Shown here piece after piece: positions 54,467 through 63,443 of a stretch of 64,000 bases of DNA (its first letter is position 1; each line of letters starts with the position of its first letter). Position numbers and translations under genes: made by a program. The stretch is from assembly GCF_900142705.1 (NCBI RefSeq), contig NZ_FRBV01000002.1, positions 310,001 through 374,000 on the forward strand. The letters are read 5' to 3'. Under the pieces are notes generated by a model. It ran no database searches. It saw nothing but the letters and a program-made list of their open reading frames with translations, and was not told where the DNA came from. Source of the DNA: Nitrosospira sp. Nsp11. Lineage in GTDB: Bacteria; Pseudomonadota; Gammaproteobacteria; Burkholderiales; Nitrosomonadaceae.

Positions 54467-56511
54467 CAGCTGAAGCTCCAATCAAATCGGATATATCGAT
54501 CGAGGCGTACGACAAGATATGCCGCGATATAAGAAACGCTCCCAAGTGGCGGGTCGACTCGGATACCGATTGCGATTACTACGATGGAATGCAGACCAGC
54601 AAGGATGTTATTGAGCGACTGAAGCAAGCCGGCATACCTCCGCAAGACAGCAACCTGATCAAGCCGACGATCAATGCCGTATTAGGCCTTGAGGCTCGTT
54701 CACGCACCGATTACAAGGTTACCTCAGACGACGAGCAGCAAGCCGAGATAGCCGAAGGCTTGTCCGCCAAGATCAAAGAGGTAGAAACCGAGTCACGCGC
54801 CGATCGGGCAATGTCCGACGCCTACTCGAGCATGATCCGCGCCGGTATTGGCTGGGTTGAGGTGTCCCGCGAGTTCGATCCGCTCAAGTATCCCTATCGG
54901 GTGCGTGAAGTCCATAGAAACGAAATCCACTGGGACTGGACAGCCAAGGAACCTGACCTATCCGACGCCCGTTACCTCCGCCGTGATAAGTGGGTTGACC
55001 GCGAGCAGGCCTTGAAGATGTTTCCGGATGAGGTTGCGATCATTCAGAACTCATGGAATCGCTGGACCTCGCTTGATGTGTACGATGGTGCCGATACCAA
55101 CATGGCCAGGGCGTACGAGGTCGAGCAGACTTGGGGCAAGAATCAAGAGGATTATCTGAATCACTCTTCCGGCATGATTCGCCTATCAGAGTTGTGGTAT
55201 CGGCATTACGAAGATTCGCACGTCCTGGCGCTGCCTACCGGCCAATCCATTGAGTACATCGAGGATAGGCTAGACCATCAAGCCGCCGTCGCTCAAGGGC
55301 TGGTGCAGGTCCAAAAAGCGTTATTGCCTCGAGTGCGCGTATCAATCTGGCTTGGGCCGCACAAACTTATGGACGTGCCAACACCGCTTCCGCACACCAA
55401 TTTCCCTTACGTTCCATTCTGGTGTTTCCGCAAGGATAGAAGCCGGACGCCCTACGGCCTAATACGCGACATGCGGGGGCCGCAGGATCAGATTATCGAC
55501 TTGGATATTCTGCTCTACGAGGTCCTGAATTCGGTAAAAGTCGAGGTGGACAATGACGCGCTGGATCTGAGCCAGAATTCATATCAGGAAGTCGCGCAGA
55601 ACATGCAGTCACTGCGTTCAATGACCGTATTGAACGCACAGAGACGGAGCGCGAACGGCTTTAAAGTTACCCGGGAACATGCTCTTGCTCAGCAAGTGTT
55701 CCAGCTCATGCAACAGCGTGAAAGCCGCATTGAGTCGGTTGGCGGCATATACCGAGCAATGTTGGGTGCATCGACTCAAGCCACCAGTGGCGTCGCCATT
55801 AATAACCTGGTTGAACAAGGATCAACTGTTTTAGCTGAGCCCAATGATAACTTCCGTTACGCCCGCCGTATCGTTGGCGAGCAGCTTATCGCTTTTGTGA
55901 AGCAGGATATGCTGGGCAGGCCAACTCAGGTTGCGGTTCAGCAAGGTAATAAACAAAAAGTCGTTTACTTTAACAGGCAGATCATGACCGATTCCGGGCC
56001 TGCGGTAGAAAACGACATAGCGGCCGCGCAGGTGAAGGTGGTGCTGGAAGATATACCGGCTACCCCGACTTACCGCGCACAGCAGTTGCAATCCTTTAGT
56101 CAGATGGTTACTGCCGCGCCACCTCAGTTCCAGGCTGTGCTATATCCGGCCATGCTCGAGCTATCTGATGTGCCGAACCGGCATGAGTTGGCCGATCAGT
56201 TGCGGATGATGGCGGGCACTGGTGGGGCTGATGAGCAAGTGCAGAAACTCCAGCAGCAGGCACAACAGGCCATGCAAGAGCAGCAAGCCCAGTTCCAGGC
56301 ACAGATGGAGCAGATGGGGCAGGTAGTACAGGGATTGCAAGCTCAACTTGCGGAATCCAAGCAAGCTATTGATGACAAGTCTCGCGAGCTTGACCTTAAA
56401 GAGCGCGATTTGGACATTAAGGCGGAGAAGGTCGAGATAGATGCTCAACTTGCGGCAGAGAAGTTATCGCTTGAACACGTCAATAAAGCGTTATCTGAAA
56501 GGACAATCTAA
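54463..56511 (+). CDS. P22-type portal protein
   Basis: A 682-residue protein from ATG 54463 (ATGA overlap). It has the P22 portal pattern: RDIRNAPKWRVDSDTDCDYY, LIKPTINAVLGLEARSRTDY, FDPLKYPYRVREVHRNEIHW, PFWCFRKDRSRTPYGLIRDM and RGPQDQIIDLDILLYEV. The last 130 residues are a glutamine-rich coiled coil (KLQQQAQQAMQEQQAQFQAQ), comparable to the barrel region of P22. It forms the dodecameric DNA channel at one capsid vertex. The P22-type portal with an N4-type capsid points to a podovirus of the Bcep22 kind. Confidence 0.88.
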   Translation: MTAEAPIKSDISIEAYDKICRDIRNAPKWRVDSDTDCDYYDGMQTSKDVIERLKQAGIPPQDSNLIKPTINAVLGLEARSRTDYKVTSDDEQQAEIAEGLSAKIKEVETESRADRAMSDAYSSMIRAGIGWVEVSREFDPLKYPYRVREVHRNEIHWDWTAKEPDLSDARYLRRDKWVDREQALKMFPDEVAIIQNSWNRWTSLDVYDGADTNMARAYEVEQTWGKNQEDYLNHSSGMIRLSELWYRHYEDSHVLALPTGQSIEYIEDRLDHQAAVAQGLVQVQKALLPRVRVSIWLGPHKLMDVPTPLPHTNFPYVPFWCFRKDRSRTPYGLIRDMRGPQDQIIDLDILLYEVLNSVKVEVDNDALDLSQNSYQEVAQNMQSLRSMTVLNAQRRSANGFKVTREHALAQQVFQLMQQRESRIESVGGIYRAMLGASTQATSGVAINNLVEQGSTVLAEPNDNFRYARRIVGEQLIAFVKQDMLGRPTQVAVQQGNKQKVVYFNRQIMTDSGPAVENDIAAAQVKVVLEDIPATPTYRAQQLQSFSQMVTAAPPQFQAVLYPAMLELSDVPNRHELADQLRMMAGTGGADEQVQKLQQQAQQAMQEQQAQFQAQMEQMGQVVQGLQAQLAESKQAIDDKSRELDLKERDLDIKAEKVEIDAQLAAEKLSLEHVNKALSERTI

Positions 56512-57086
56512 TGATTCGATTTCTAAACGATGAAACTGTGGCAGGCCATAGGCACGGCAAAGGTACGATCGCACTATTCGATTCCGCAACTGAAGCCGCG
56601 CTTATAACGGCGGGTGACGCTGAAGATTATCCGGCAGTCGTTCAGCCGGTTGAAGTGCTGTCGAGTTCCGCTGTTGCTGTATCGTGCGCATCGACTGCTG
56701 CAGATGAAGTTTTGGCCTCGTTTACGATTCGGGCGGGCATATTCGGTGTCAACAGCATCCTTCAGATCGAACCACTTTGGACACACACGAATAGCGCGAA
56801 TAACAAGCTCCTGAAGGTCAAGGTAGGCGGCTCTACAATCTACACAGCCACACGCACCACGACAGCGAAGGAAGCGCCTTTGATCGTTCTGGCGAACCGG
56901 AATAGCCTTTCTGCACAGATTCAGCCATACGATAACACTTATGTAACGGCTGGCTCGGGCGCCCCTGCTACGTACGCAATAGACTTTTCCGCGGCGGTTG
57001 ATGTTGAGATAACTGGCCAACGGGCAAACGGGGTTGATACGCTGGCATTGCAGTATTTCCGCGCATTGCACTTCGTGGGCGCCTAA
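56511..57086 (+). CDS. phage structural-type hypothetical protein
   Basis: A 191-residue beta-rich protein: VEVLSSSAVAVSCASTAADE, FTIRAGIFGVNSILQIEPLW, LLKVKVGGSTIYTATRTTTA and a final AVDVEITGQRANGVDTLALQ. The pattern resembles domains of capsid decoration or tail-spike head-binding proteins. It lies between portal and the beta-helix gene and stops one base before that start, so the two may work together. Confidence 0.55.
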   Translation: MIRFLNDETVAGHRHGKGTIALFDSATEAALITAGDAEDYPAVVQPVEVLSSSAVAVSCASTAADEVLASFTIRAGIFGVNSILQIEPLWTHTNSANNKLLKVKVGGSTIYTATRTTTAKEAPLIVLANRNSLSAQIQPYDNTYVTAGSGAPATYAIDFSAAVDVEITGQRANGVDTLALQYFRALHFVGA

Positions 57087-58694
57087 ATGACCGCCTGGTA
57101 CGTCCGGCCCGACACGAGCCACTCAGCCACGCGCGACGGCACAACGTATGCAACAGCATGGGGTGGATGGTCGGAGATAGTATGGGGAGCGTCGGGCGTA
57201 TATGGAGTGAATGACGACACCTTGTATGTATGCGGCGCCCACGCTTACGCAGCCATTATTGCCGTCGGGGCGCACCTCGGGACAGCGGCGCATAGAGCGA
57301 CCATTCGCGGAGACTATGCCGCTGATCTCGGCAGCATTACATTCTCCGCAGGCACTTACAACCTGACTTGTGCGCGGAACTATACAACGATCAGCAATCT
57401 GCGAATCAATGCCGGCGACTACGGTTGCATCGTCTTGGGTAATGTCGCGCTGACAGGCGTGTGGATACTCAACAACTATTTGAACGCGAGCGGCGCATCC
57501 ACAGGCGGCCTGCTGCGTATGCAGAGCTTCGATACATGGAACTATGTCAATACGGTTATAGATAACAATGATTTCGTGGGGGGGTCTGGCTCGGTTGGTG
57601 GCGGTGGAATAACTTGGTGGGCCACATCAACTACCGCCGTAACCTTCGTCAATAATATCAAGATAAGCAATAACAGATTTACGCGGGTGTCTGCGGCGCG
57701 CGCGGTCATTGTCCTTATCGCCTCCACTGGCTTGCCTTCTGACACTCCCTCCGGCTGCAAATTGCTCGACGTGCAAGTCTACGGCAATACCTTTGCTAAT
57801 TGCTTTGCGGCAACGATGGAGATATACGCCAATATCTCAGGTCGTAATACAGGAGTCAGGATTTGCGACAACGTGATTCGGGATCAGTCAGAAATCGGTG
57901 GATTGGGCGGAGGGATAGTTCTTGGCGGCTTCGCTCAATCGCTCACCAGCGGCTTCGGCTCCAACATCGTGACGCGCAATCAGGCTTACGAACTGTATGG
58001 AATAAGCGGTTTCGTAAACCTGTTCTACGGCACTTACAGGGTATTTAACAACTTTGCTGATGGTATTGGCACGTCCACTATCGACGGCAATGGCGTCTTG
58101 TTTGACCACGGCTGCGATAACTGCGAGGCATTCTGCAACGAATTCCACAATATTCGCGGCACTGGCGCGGAGGGTTATTACAGCGGCGGCTTTGGCATAT
58201 TGGTGCTTGATGCTACCAACTGCAAAGCCTACGGCAACGTGGTAGATGGATGCGTTACCGGGGTCGCATTCGGCAACAAGGACGGCGGGCAGTCGGCAAA
58301 TGTATTTAACAATAGCTTCCTCAATTGTTCGCAAGCAGGCGCATACCTCGTTGGCGGCGCTGAGATCACAAACAACCTTGTGCGCAATAATATTTTTACA
58401 GCCACACGCAGTGCAGCTTCGGCAGTGAAAAATAGTGCAGCCGCATGGACGGGCGAGTCCGGCAATTGCTACCACGGCTTCGGATCTACCCAAGGGCATA
58501 CGTTGCATGCCTCAACCACTGACGTTGACCCTGAACTGGATGCTGATTACCGGCCGCGCTGCGCTACTTTAAAACGCGCAGGAACATATTTTGGCGGCAA
58601 GGATTTTAGCGGTAAGCCTTTTTATAACCCGCCGAATATCGGAGCGGTGGATGATGTAACGACGACGCCGAGATACGCATTAATACATAAATAA
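57087..58694 (+). CDS. right-handed beta-helix protein (tailspike-like)
   Basis: A 535-residue protein. An N-terminal part (AWYVRPDTSHSATRDGTTYA TAWGGW) is followed by about twelve coils rich in Asn and Gly with recurring N-N-x-F and G-N-x-x (ISNLRINAGDYGCIVLGN, VWILNNYLNAS, IKISNNRFTRV, YGNTFANCFAA, AYGNVVDGCVTGVAFGN, VRNNIFTAT). This is the parallel beta-helix fold of pectate lyases and phage tailspikes, which bind or cut surface polysaccharide. Catalytic residues cannot be assigned. It lies in the head block, followed by its own terminator, which is unusual for a tailspike. Confidence 0.7.
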   Translation: MTAWYVRPDTSHSATRDGTTYATAWGGWSEIVWGASGVYGVNDDTLYVCGAHAYAAIIAVGAHLGTAAHRATIRGDYAADLGSITFSAGTYNLTCARNYTTISNLRINAGDYGCIVLGNVALTGVWILNNYLNASGASTGGLLRMQSFDTWNYVNTVIDNNDFVGGSGSVGGGGITWWATSTTAVTFVNNIKISNNRFTRVSAARAVIVLIASTGLPSDTPSGCKLLDVQVYGNTFANCFAATMEIYANISGRNTGVRICDNVIRDQSEIGGLGGGIVLGGFAQSLTSGFGSNIVTRNQAYELYGISGFVNLFYGTYRVFNNFADGIGTSTIDGNGVLFDHGCDNCEAFCNEFHNIRGTGAEGYYSGGFGILVLDATNCKAYGNVVDGCVTGVAFGNKDGGQSANVFNNSFLNCSQAGAYLVGGAEITNNLVRNNIFTATRSAASAVKNSAAAWTGESGNCYHGFGSTQGHTLHASTTDVDPELDADYRPRCATLKRAGTYFGGKDFSGKPFYNPPNIGAVDDVTTTPRYALIHK

Positions 58695-58715
58695 TCTTTC
58701 CAAACAAAACACTAG

Positions 58716-58736
58716 GCCGCCTTGAGCGGCTTTTTT
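58716..58736 (+). terminator. rho-independent terminator after the beta-helix gene
   Basis: GCCGC-CTTGA-GCGGC followed by six T (58716-58736). Confidence 0.85.
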
Positions 58737-58805
58737 ATTGCCCACGATTTGCAGAAAACGCTAAGGCTCCGGGCGTGACGGAGCCACATTAAGGAGAAAG
58801 CAAAG

Positions 58806-59132
58806 ATGAACGACGCACAGTTAGAGCAGTTAATCGCGGCAACGCCTAACGAGAAAGTGACGAAAGAGAGTATTGAGGCGCGAATTGAGAAAGTGGATTA
58901 CATGATTCTGCCTAATTCGACAGTGACAGTCTGCAACATTACTTTGGAGAACGGTTTTTCGGTGCGCGGCGAGTCTGCCTGTGTGGATGCTCGCAATTTC
59001 GACATGGAGATCGGCAGGCAGATTGCCTACCGCGATTCGTTCAACAGACTCTGGCAGTTGGAAGGCTATCTGCTGGCTGAGCGCCGGCATCAACTGCTGA
59101 AACGTACTTTTGAAGAAAAGTCACTGGCGTAA
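58806..59132 (+). CDS. Gp49-like phage protein (N4 Gp49/Sf6 gene 66 family)
   Basis: A 108-residue protein with a GGAGA ribosome site. The core VTVCNITLENGFSVRGESAC, VDARNFDMEIGRQIAYRDSF and NRLWQLEGYLLAERRHQLL is the signature of the N4 Gp49/Sf6 gp66 family. Function unknown; it is often near structural genes. It stands between two terminators and may form a unit of its own. Confidence 0.8.
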   Translation: MNDAQLEQLIAATPNEKVTKESIEARIEKVDYMILPNSTVTVCNITLENGFSVRGESACVDARNFDMEIGRQIAYRDSFNRLWQLEGYLLAERRHQLLKRTFEEKSLA

Positions 59133-59137
59133 CAGGA

Positions 59138-59157
59138 GCGGGGGCGAAAGCCCCTTT
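59138..59157 (+). terminator. terminator-like hairpin
   Basis: GGGGC-GAAA-GCCCC followed by TTTCT, six bases after the Gp49-like gene. The tetraloop makes it stable. 59158-59296 holds no gene. Confidence 0.6.
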
Positions 59158-59296
59158 CTGCGTTCATGGAGACGAACTCCCTTTACCGGCAAGGTAAATG
59201 AAGTTTGTTTTCTCAAACCGCGCTAACGGCGATACCGCAGTTTTTATCAACCCCGAAAGGGCGCGCTCACTGCGTTAAGAAGTGGAGATGAAGGCA

Positions 59297-60250
59297 ATGG
59301 AAGTAGATCAGCTTACGGATGAGCAAATTGCAAACCTTACGCCGGAACAAATCGAAGAGTTGGAGAACGACCCCAGCAAAGTCGACGAAATTCTCGGCAA
59401 GCAAGCGGCAAAGGATGAGTCCAAACCGGAAGTGAAAAGCGTGGCTAACGACGCGGACAAAGAAGAGCCGGTCGTTCTGAATAAGAGCGGCAAGGGGATT
59501 ATTCCTTACGAGAAGCACAAGGAATTGCGAGTGGAGAATTCAGCGTTGCGTGAACAACTGCAGTCTGCCCAAGCGGAAAACGCGAAGGCAACCGAGAAGT
59601 TGGAATCGCTGCTGAAGGCTAGGGAAGCGGCCACGACCGGCAAGGATGAGGCGAATGCAGATGATGCCATAGCCAAGCATCTGGCCACGCTCAAGAACGA
59701 TATGCCCGAACTCCACGAAGTAATTACCTCTGTCCTCAAAGGAAGTCGTGAGCAAGGCGAAAAGCTGAACGAAACGCTGCAAGAGCTGAAGCGCGAGAAG
59801 GAGGAATCCGACCGCGTTAAGCAATTGAGCGTTGCCGAGCAAGTCGCTGAAGCCAAGGACAATAACCCTGACTTGACACATTGGGAGAGCAACGATCCGG
59901 AAGCTTGGGACGAAGCCATGAAGCAGGACGAGATTCTTCGGAATACCAGCAAATGGGCCGGAAAGCCCTACGCTGAGCGGTTCGAGGAAGTAGCCCGCCG
60001 AGTGCGCGCCATTATGCCTGACGCCTCTGCACCAAAGAAAGCAGATGAGCCGGAGCAGACCAAGGCTAAGGCGAAAGCCAAGCTAGACGCTGCGCCGGCA
60101 CGGAAACCTACAACCCTTTCGGATATTCAAGGTGGCGCGCCTGTTTCTGAAGGTGACGAGATCGCGAATCTGAAGCCGCATGAACTTACGGCCAGGCTCA
60201 TGAAAATGTCGCCACAGAAAGCTGCCGCCATGAGAGCCGAATTAGACTAA
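59297..60250 (+). CDS. capsid scaffold-like protein
   Basis: About 317 residues, acidic and almost wholly helical, directly before the capsid gene, as expected for a scaffold. It has TDEQIANLTPEQIEELENDP at the start, a coiled coil at about 75-115 (KHKELRVENSALREQLQSAQ), a second near 160, and a basic C-terminal part (TKAKAKAKLDAAPARK). The segment 59828-60034 (SVAEQVAEAK through VRRAIMP-type text) recurs in the exported protein at 39354-40067. The start is ambiguous: GTG 59282, ATG 59288 and ATG 59297 are in frame; the last lies nine bases after GGAG and is preferred. Confidence 0.75.
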   Translation: MEVDQLTDEQIANLTPEQIEELENDPSKVDEILGKQAAKDESKPEVKSVANDADKEEPVVLNKSGKGIIPYEKHKELRVENSALREQLQSAQAENAKATEKLESLLKAREAATTGKDEANADDAIAKHLATLKNDMPELHEVITSVLKGSREQGEKLNETLQELKREKEESDRVKQLSVAEQVAEAKDNNPDLTHWESNDPEAWDEAMKQDEILRNTSKWAGKPYAERFEEVARRVRAIMPDASAPKKADEPEQTKAKAKAKLDAAPARKPTTLSDIQGGAPVSEGDEIANLKPHELTARLMKMSPQKAAAMRAELD

Positions 60251-60262
60251 GGAAATACTGAA

Positions 60263-61534
60263 ATGGCTGAAACAAATGTAGCAAGTGGCAGTTCGATTGC
60301 CATTAAACACTATAGCGCGGCACTTTTCGCCAATACGCTGAAAGGCGCGTCTGCAATTGAAAACCTCGTCGGTCCTGTCGAGCCCAATTCCGCGATGGAA
60401 AAGGTGGCAGGCCAGACTGAACCGGGGATGCCGATCGTTCGCATCGATAACCTGATGAAGTCGGCGGGCGACATCGTTTCGCTGGATCTGGTTGATACGA
60501 TCAGCGGCGAACCTCTCATGGGCGATGTCAACCGTGAAGGCAAGGGTGACGCGCTTTCCTTCTCTTCGATGGAAATCAAGATCAACCTTTCCAGTAAAGT
60601 GATCGATGCGGGCGGCAGTATGAGCCAACAACGCACGAAGCACCAGTTGCGTGAAATTGCTCTTGCCCAGTTGTCCGGCTACTTCCCGCGGCTGGATAAC
60701 CAGGAAACTCTGGTGCACCTTGCTGGCGCGCGCGGTTCGCAGACCGGCTCCGATTGGACGATTCCCGTTCAATCGAGCGCCAAGTTTACGGACATCATGG
60801 TCAATGCGGTAAAGGCCCCGACCTATAACCGCCATTTCGTGGTGAACGGCGCGGGCTTGACCGCTGGCGGGCAGCAACTCAATTCCATCGCCTCTACCGA
60901 TCAACTGAAACTGGTTCATCTTGACCTGCTCCGCAAGCGCCTGGATGACATGGACCAGCCTTTACAATCGGTGAAGCTCGCCGGTGATCGCGCTGCTCAG
61001 ACCTCCAAAATGTGGGTATTCCTTGCCACGCCCAATCAGTACTCGGTATTGCTGAGCGAAGGCTCGCTGCGCGCATTTCAGCAAAACGCCGTGAACCGTG
61101 CTGCGTATCTCGATAGCCGTCATCCGCTGTTCGCCGGTGAAGTCGGCATGTGGAATGGCATTCTGGTGATCAAGAATGAGCGGGCAATCCGCTTCATGCC
61201 CGGCGAGAACACCAGTATCGTTACTGCCGCGAATGCGCCGACCGCTACCGAAACCAGCCAGGCTGTAAGTGGTTCGCTGACCGCCGGTTACGCTGTCGAA
61301 CGCGGCCTGTTGCTCGGTGCGCAAGCCCTGGGTGTCGCCTACGGCAAGACTAAGGTTTCCGGTATGCAGTTCGGCTGGAAAGAGCACTGGTACAACTTCG
61401 AGAGCAATCTGGAGGTCATGGGTGAGAAAGTGTGCGGCAAGAGCAAGGTGCGCTTCTCGGTCGATGACGGTACCGGTTCCAAGGTTCCTACCGACTTCGG
61501 CGTGATCGCGGTTGACTCTGCGGTTCCTCTCTAA
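60263..61534 (+). CDS. major capsid protein (N4 type)
   Basis: A 423-residue protein of the N4 gp56-like/DUF4043 capsid family: IAIKHYSAALFANTLKGAS, LMGDVNREGKGDALSFSSME, INLSSKVIDAGGSMSQQRTK, LAGARGSQTG, SKMWVFLATPNQYSVLLSEG, HPLFAGEVGMWNGILVIKNE, GWKEHWYNFESNLEV and a final TDFGVIAVD. HK97-like fold is inferred. It starts 12 bases after the scaffold stop and is followed by a ribosome site AAAGGAG for the next gene. Confidence 0.88.
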   Translation: MAETNVASGSSIAIKHYSAALFANTLKGASAIENLVGPVEPNSAMEKVAGQTEPGMPIVRIDNLMKSAGDIVSLDLVDTISGEPLMGDVNREGKGDALSFSSMEIKINLSSKVIDAGGSMSQQRTKHQLREIALAQLSGYFPRLDNQETLVHLAGARGSQTGSDWTIPVQSSAKFTDIMVNAVKAPTYNRHFVVNGAGLTAGGQQLNSIASTDQLKLVHLDLLRKRLDDMDQPLQSVKLAGDRAAQTSKMWVFLATPNQYSVLLSEGSLRAFQQNAVNRAAYLDSRHPLFAGEVGMWNGILVIKNERAIRFMPGENTSIVTAANAPTATETSQAVSGSLTAGYAVERGLLLGAQALGVAYGKTKVSGMQFGWKEHWYNFESNLEVMGEKVCGKSKVRFSVDDGTGSKVPTDFGVIAVDSAVPL

Positions 61535-61598
61535 CCAGTAATGACATGGCGGGGCTGGTATAGCCCCCTAGTCCCTTAATTCGAAAGGAGTTTTATCA

Positions 61599-62042
61599 AT
61601 GCCTGCAACCTATAGTGCAGTAGATTTGAATACCAAAGCCCGGCACATGGGCGGTTACGGCAATGCCGTGATTCACCATGGCTCGGTTACGCCCACTACT
61701 GGAGCGGTTGGCGATGTCTACCGTCCGGTCCGGATACCGGCTGGCACGCTGCTGACAGACCTGTCTTTTGTTACCGGCGATCTGGACACCGGAACCGGCA
61801 CAATCTCCGCGAAAGTTGGGTATGCGCCTGTCGATTCAGATGGACCGGCTGCGGTTGATGATTATTTTGCCGCAACCGCCACAACCCTGTTGGCGGCCGC
61901 TGGGCGCAAGGAGATGTCTTTTCAGCCCATCAAGTTTGAGAAGGACGTGTTTATCACCGTCACTTTGACGATTGCTGCTAACGCTTTCGCTGCTGTTGCG
62001 GTGACGGCGATTGCCAAAGGTATCGGCGAAGGCGTCAAGTAA
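61599..62042 (+). CDS. capsid-accessory-like protein
   Basis: A 147-residue beta-rich protein (VGDVYRPVRIPAGTLLTDLS, GTGTISAKVGYAPVDSDGP, DVFITVTLTIAANAFAAVAV). Position directly after the capsid and composition (Thr/Val/Ala) fit a decoration protein, but no family is recognised. A good ribosome site AAAGGAG lies before the ATG. Confidence 0.6.
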   Translation: MPATYSAVDLNTKARHMGGYGNAVIHHGSVTPTTGAVGDVYRPVRIPAGTLLTDLSFVTGDLDTGTGTISAKVGYAPVDSDGPAAVDDYFAATATTLLAAAGRKEMSFQPIKFEKDVFITVTLTIAANAFAAVAVTAIAKGIGEGVK

Positions 62043-62065
62043 GTTTTACCTGGGGCTGTTATTGG

Positions 62066-62091
62066 GGCGCTCTTCGGGGCGCCTTTTTTTT
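62066..62091 (+). terminator. rho-independent terminator in the structural block
   Basis: GGCGC (62066-62070) pairs with GCGCC (62079-62083), followed by eight T. It separates the capsid group from the connector genes. Confidence 0.7.
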
Positions 62092-62100
62092 GGAGCAAAG

Positions 62101-62484
62101 ATGCCACAAGTTAAATATACCGCTGCCGGTATCAAGACCGACAGCATACGCGGCGTTGGCTTGAGATGGGAGCCGGGGCAGGTGCGCAATGTGACGGCAG
62201 AGGTTGCGGAAAGACTGCTGGTCTATACCGATACGTGGGCAGAAGTAAAAGAATCGCCTGTAGGGGCTGAGAACGCGCCTAGCGACGAGATTGGATTGGT
62301 TCAGGACGAGAAGCCAGCCGAAGAGCCACTACCAGTCGTCAACTTCCACGCCATGGACAAGAAAGCCCTGCTCGAATTCGCTGAGACGAAATACGGCGAG
62401 AAGTTCGACAAGCGCAAAAGTGAAATCGATCTGCGGCACAGAGTGATTGACCTTGCCGCGAAACATGCGATGGAAGCCGAGTAA
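62101..62484 (+). CDS. phage structural-region hypothetical protein
   Basis: A 127-residue protein from ATG 62101 with TGGAG upstream. A beta start (QVKYTAAGIKTDSIRGVGLR, WEPGQVRNVTAEVAERLLVY) is followed by an acidic linker and a C-terminal helical LEM/SAP-like piece (MDKKALLEFAETKYGEKFDK). The first half resembles small head-completion proteins. It overlaps the next start by one base. Confidence 0.55.
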   Translation: MPQVKYTAAGIKTDSIRGVGLRWEPGQVRNVTAEVAERLLVYTDTWAEVKESPVGAENAPSDEIGLVQDEKPAEEPLPVVNFHAMDKKALLEFAETKYGEKFDKRKSEIDLRHRVIDLAAKHAMEAE

Positions 62485-62816
62485 TGGCCTTCACTTATCA
62501 ATCGGTCGTTGACCTTGCTCGGATACCACTGAATGACGCGGACGGCGCGCGATATACCGACGAGACGCTGCTTGCGTTCGTCAATCATGGGCTGCTCGTC
62601 GTGGTCAAGCGTAGGCCGGATTTGTTCGTTGGTAACTTTTCCAACCTGCCGACTGGCGAGAAGACGCTGACTGATGCGTTCCCGCTGCCGGCTGAATACA
62701 TTCAGTTGATTGCCGATTACGTTACTTTCCGGGCCGAGAGTGCCGACGATGAGCATGTAAATTCAGGTCGGGCCGCCGCATTCGCTAACCTCTTTGGCGC
62801 AGAGGCTCCGGCATGA
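62484..62816 (+). CDS. head-tail adaptor-like protein (DUF6682 type)
   Basis: A 110-residue helical protein: LARIPLNDADGARYTDETLL, AFVNHGLLVVVKRRPDLFVG and LPAEYIQLIADYVTFRAESA DDEH. This is the pattern of DUF6682/gp6-like adaptors that sit under the portal ring. It overlaps the next gene by four bases. Confidence 0.7.
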   Translation: MAFTYQSVVDLARIPLNDADGARYTDETLLAFVNHGLLVVVKRRPDLFVGNFSNLPTGEKTLTDAFPLPAEYIQLIADYVTFRAESADDEHVNSGRAAAFANLFGAEAPA

Positions 62817-63439
62817 TCGCCCCATGGATTCAGTTCATGGATTACGTTTTACCAGACGTTCCGGGCTGCCCTATTCCCGCTGCCAACATCGCAATTCGCC
62901 AAGCCACTATTGCCTTCTGCGAACAGTCTCTAGCCTATAAAGCCACCCATCCAGATATAGCGGTTGTCGCCGGTACAGCCGAATATGACTTTGTTCCGCC
63001 TGATGAAACAGTAGTGCACGTCATCACCTACGCAGCATTCAACGGTGACGAGCTTCAGTCCCGCGTGGGCGAATACGGAATAAGCAATCCTGACTGGCGC
63101 TCGGAAGAAGGAACACCCAAGTACATCTTTGGCGGTATGACTTCGTTGATGCTTATTCCGGCGCCTGATGTCGATGGCACGTTGATCATGACGGTCGCGC
63201 TAAAGCCCTCGCCTGACGCTACCGGGATAGATGGTTCCATATTCAACGAATTCAGGGAGGCGATCATACACGGCGCCCTGTCTCGACTGATGCTGTCGCC
63301 TAAAAAGCCATATTCGAACCCTTCGCTTGCCACCTATCACAATCAGCAATTCACCATTATGACCGGACAAGCCGGGACGCGGACTGCGCGCAGTTTTACC
63401 AGAGCGCCGTTGCAGACATCTATTTTGAGACGAGGATAG
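62813..63439 (+). CDS. head-tail connector or tail-tube-like protein
   Basis: A 208-residue protein with IRQATIAFCEQSLAYKATHP, GTAEYDFVPPDETVVHVITY, IFGGMTSLMLIPAPDVDGTL and IIHGALSRLMLSPKKPYSNP, the layout of podovirus connector/tail-completion proteins (a helical start, then a long beta barrel with PxP loops). The next gene starts four bases after its stop. Confidence 0.6.
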   Translation: MIAPWIQFMDYVLPDVPGCPIPAANIAIRQATIAFCEQSLAYKATHPDIAVVAGTAEYDFVPPDETVVHVITYAAFNGDELQSRVGEYGISNPDWRSEEGTPKYIFGGMTSLMLIPAPDVDGTLIMTVALKPSPDATGIDGSIFNEFREAIIHGALSRLMLSPKKPYSNPSLATYHNQQFTIMTGQAGTRTARSFTRAPLQTSILRRG

Positions 63440-63443
63440 GACC

